Part shown: positions 60,340 through 64,000 of the stretch, piece after piece | Layout of the letters: the number at the start of each line of letters is the position of its first letter | Position numbering within the stretch: position 1 is the first letter of the stretch | Source: Ophioderma brevispina | Taxonomy: Eukaryota > Echinodermata > Ophiuroidea > Amphilepidida > Ophiodermatidae | DNA length: 64,000 nucleotides | Direction: 5' to 3' | Assembly (NCBI GenBank): GCA_023653785.1 | Contig: JAMKCH010079093.1 | Span: 327,501-391,500, forward strand | Program-made: the position numbers and the translations under genes | The notes under the pieces: generated by a model | The model's database searches: none | Told to the model about the DNA's origin: nothing | The model's input: only the letters and a program-made list of their open reading frames with translations

Positions 60340-63300
60340 CGGGTATTTAATATATTTGGTAGAAAATTGCTAACCACGTAATCTCGTATTGCGTGATGAT
60401 TGAACCAAGTATCACTCCATACTTTTACATACATTATAAGCCATGGTTGTAATGATCTTTTGCAGAGACCGGTCTGGTCTAACTAGTCCAACTCCCTCTG
60501 AGGAGCATAATCCAATATGATTTTTTTAAATCAACACAAAGCCTCATAGGTCCAGCTGCAGCTGTTGCTGCTGAAAATCCAAAACAACATTTTCATCTTT
60601 ACTTTCTTCATAAGTTCTTCATGTGCAAATACATTACCCTGTGTTTTTAAATAACTAGATATTGTGACCGTGGACAGTCTTTTAAAGAAGTAAGTTAATG
60701 CTTTTCTCCAGCCTACAGTAGCTACTCTGCAGAATTCAACTACTGCTTGAGTACGGTGCACTCCCTAACTGGACTATGAAAGTCTGAGCATTTGTAACAG
60801 CAGCTGAAATTGTAGAAGGTCTATGATGACTCAGTTTATTTTGCTGTGTAATTAGTCCCCACTTGTTAATTTGTACTTGTAGGCCTCTGTGGAGACAGGC
60901 CTAATTCTAGCTTAGTCCTACTTATCTGTCTTTTAATTGGGAAGTGCTTGGATTTGATCTACTGTGGCTGTGCTAATCTAGATACAATTTAAAACTAAAC
61001 TACTTTAGGGTTACCACATTTCTACTAAATGACGGTCTCATGTGATACAACACCCAACCGTAGGTATTTTTTTTTCAAACAGGACATAACTAATGATACC
61101 TCCTTGATTAGACCATATCGATTGATACCATGGTATCTTTTTATTTGTATTCAGAAACTTCACCTCCTATATTGTTATGTTCATTTTAGACTGTACTATT
61201 CAAGAACCTCAACTACATAAAAAAATCTTTGTTTCAGCTAACTAGTCAGTGGCTAACCATAAAATATACGTTAAAATAAAATTCCATAATCTCATGGTAA
61301 ACATCTGGCAGTCTGGACGCACAGCGAGCCTTCGTGTAAAAAAGTACTTTAAAAGATAATTCCTTGAAACTGACACTGGCACATTTTCAACGAAATATGA
61401 AATCCGGTCAAATTTGCTTTCAAATGATAGTTTAGGATCCTGGAAGAGTACAGATATATCTTACACACAATAATATCGTACCACAAAACATATAGGTGCC
61501 TTAAAAGTGGCTAAAGACATCCAGTCGTTTTTAGCCTAATTATTTTGGTTTGCCGTAACTTTAATCAATGAGTATATTCAAATGATATGAACTCAATAAA
61601 ACCGTAACAATTTGAAGGGAAAAAAAACTGTTTTTCGTTTTGTTGATAGGATTAGAGTTAATAGATGCATGAAAATGTATAGGGTGCAGAATTTGGCATG
61701 TTTTATGTAATTGTAGTAAACTTAGATGCTATTATTTCATCGATATTCAACATAAAACAATTTCGGAGAAATATCTTTCCGAAATGTACCTCTACACAAT
61801 CGCATACTCTCAATAAGGTTAGTGATGCGAATTATTTCAACGTGATAAAAACTAAAAAGGCGTACCTTTATTATTTTAATCAAAATTCACAACTTTTTTC
61901 CACGAACAACGCAGCGACACCTGCTCTGTTAACATTCATCTCATTTAAACATTTGACTGCATGCTTATTTACAGTTACAGAAGTTATACGTTGACATTGG
62001 TAAGGCGTTAAAGGTGCTTGTTCCGATCGCCTTTGGGACCCCCCCCCCCCACGACTTACCCGGCAGTAGTGTCAATTTTGATATCATATGAAAGGCCTAT
62101 TTTTTCAATGTAGTTCTGAAGTTACACTTTTCAAATCAATTTCTTTCCCAAGATATAGATAAAAAAACTGCCGTTTTAATGGTTAACAATCAATATTTAG
62201 CTCAGTAGTAAACAGGACCTTGTAACATGCATTCTCACTTTTACTATCAAAAGCGCAAGTTTGGTGGTAAGTGTATGCAAGTGGCATGGTATCATATCAA
62301 GTAGAGGGCATGATACACATAAATCGGAACAAGCACATTTAACAAAAGTGTACTTTGGTTGTACAACAATGACAGTAAACATCTCCTATAAAAACTGTGG
62401 ATGTACATGTAACTTTAAAAGTACGGTCATTTGGCTATTATGGCGTAGAAACTTGCAATGCCAGCTAGAACCAAATTATTGCAAATTCAGTACTTAACCG
62501 ACGTCTTTATTTGTGTTACAATAATTTACTAAAAGGAGTGGAAATAAATTAAAACGAGTGGAAATAAATTTTCTTTAAATGAAATAATAACCAATCGCTT
62601 AGAACAAAAAAGTGACAGATGTAGACCTACGTGATTGGACAGTAACCAATATCCTAAAGAGATCAGTATTTACAGCACTTCAGGTCTCCCCTGTGTAAAC
62701 ATGCATTCCACTTCAGTTTGTAGAAACCATGGATGAAGCTTTTAACTTCTGGAGTTGACTAAACTGGTTCAGTCCTGTTTTAAAGGTAATAATAGCCGAA
62801 AAAGAGGAGCTTCATTCATATTCGGCGACGAAGTGGCAATTAAAGCCTCTCTCGTTCAGCTGCAGTGCGAAGACAATCATTTTGTGAATTGAAAATATCT
62901 TGCAGTAAAGAAACAACAACATTGGTATTCGAATTGCTATTTGCGCTCTGCTCCCAGTGTCTTCTCTCGGTAACCTCTATATCTCTCAATTAACGAGAGG
63001 GTATACAACTGCGCAACAGGGCTGCTTGCTAGACATGTGGTTACGTGTCTGTAAGTGCCTATCTTGCACGCATATGATTAACGATGCCATTTTGTTTGAA
63101 CAAATGCAACTTTGCAACTGAAAGCAAAGTCACCTATTTTTATTAGAATACTCTGAAACGTCTCTTTATACTTCAATCCCTAATAAGTGTGTATTCTTTA
63201 CCGCTTACCAAATAAGCAGGCCTCATTACTTGGAAAACTGGTGAGAAACGGCATAGGTGCAATACAACGCAAGGTGCGATGTGCGTCTGGTGCGTGGCCC

Positions 63301-63455
63301 TTACGTCTGTTGAAAGGCACGAGCGTTAAGAAGGAATCAACAAATGTCAAGGAATTTATTTTTTCCACGGGTATTACTTTATGTAGCTATTTTTTCTTAG
63401 CACGCACCCAGTTTTGAAACTCAAAGGTGAATCTTAGAACGTGCGAGCATAAAGA
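60340..63455. other. Unassigned AT-rich sequence
   Basis: No gene recognised. A short match to the array (about 7,820-7,900 and 22,345-22,425) is seen near 61,505-61,575 around 'ttgccgtaactttaatcaa'. A double 'gagtggaaataaatt' is at 62,537-62,570 and a C run is at 62,040. Confidence 0.4.
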
Positions 63456-63648
63456 AGGAATACCATTTACGAGAATCATCACAAGCCAAATAATTTCCGC
63501 TTGTTTAGTGCTGACCATCGTATAGTAATGTATATGTTTACCTGATTGATATGGAATCCCATTTGCGAGAATCATTAAAAAAAAATAATTTCCCCTCTTT
63601 AGTACTGACCAACGTATATGTATATGTTTATCTGATCGAAACCTGCTC
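63456..63648 (+). repeat. Two tandem copies of a 96-bp sequence
   Basis: 'gaataccatttacgagaatc' at 63,458 recurs as 'gaatcccatttgcgagaatc' at 63,554. Both are followed by 'aataatttcc', 'tttagt-ctgacca-cgtat' and 'tatatgttta-ctgat'. No known family. Confidence 0.8.
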
Positions 63649-64000
63649 CAAAGGCCAGCGTACTGCCTTTCCCATGATAATTTACCACTTTTTACTCTCC
63701 GCTTGATAACCTGTGATCCTAGAACAATTCAATAATATACTCACTGGTCAACCTTACTGTCTCTATTCGCCATCACCATGCACTCCGAATTGATGGCGCT
63801 TTAATTTGAATTTTAAGGGTGTATTAGCAATTTATCACCCCTATTTGTTTGATCAATATGTTTAAAGACTCACATGTTCATGAATAATTTTGATTTGCTT
63901 TCGTATAAGACATCATGATACAATGCAATGCTAGCAATAGCAAATCAACGCTAAATTCACAATTTTGTAAAAAATAGCAAGATATAATGGTCATGACCTC
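63649..64000. other. Unassigned window end
   Basis: No feature recognised. Confidence 0.35.

Noticed and set aside
62038..62050. C run as a possible sequence gap or regulatory site
   Set aside because: A plain homopolymer with nothing around it to support a function.

Overview
This window reads as an AT-rich animal nuclear genome, most likely a marine invertebrate. The evidence is fragments of several non-LTR retrotransposon groups, tRNA-derived SINEs whose 3' ends resemble a LINE tail, non-autonomous DNA elements, simple repeats, and no dense gene layout. The species cannot be named from the sequence. I found no convincing host protein gene, rRNA or functional tRNA. The open reading frames are short and are either random or decayed retrotransposon pieces.

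The main structure is a degenerate head-to-tail array. Positions 1 to about 51,310 are largely built from at least four diverged copies of one long non-coding unit, roughly 12-13 kb without insertions. Copy A is 1-11,265, with a detached tail piece at 13,120-13,745. Copy B is 20,560-28,224, copy C 29,743-40,255, copy D 41,390-47,945, and a partial copy E is 49,640-51,310. The same landmarks recur in the same order and orientation, for example positions 1 / 30,095 / 42,031; 5,270 / 20,580 / 49,670; and 9,376 / 23,880 / 35,690. Differences are mostly substitutions and small indels, with no sign of a preserved reading frame.

Because the copies are paralogous, they serve as empty-site controls for each other's insertions. 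The clearest case is a DNA element of about 1.3 kb present twice in opposite orientation in copy C (31,296-32,647 and 36,717-37,983). It has 12-bp terminal inverted repeats, 4-bp target duplications (TAAA and ATTA) and matching empty sites in the other copies. It carries six copies of a 14-bp imperfect palindrome related to GTCACACACGTGAC. Other insertions resolved in this way are a long-arm foldback element (28,225-29,742), an unclassified 2.3-kb insertion with a 5-bp CTGGA duplication (42,300-44,600), a dimeric element (11,266-13,118), and smaller pieces.

Between A and B lie a dead LINE on the minus strand (13,745-15,170), two degenerate tandem arrays (15,250-16,780 and 17,150-18,000), a block shared with 48,420-49,250, and a GTAC-rich island (19,735-20,310). 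From 51,310 to the end the sequence is largely unrelated to the array. It holds an RTE-like or similar LINE relic (52,830-53,890), two more long inverted-repeat elements (55,563-56,449 and 58,771-59,450), an L2/CR1-like 3' fragment (59,465-60,053), SINE pieces and unassigned sequence.

All comparisons were made by eye. Boundaries of diverged repeats are good to some tens of bases, except where a target duplication fixes them.
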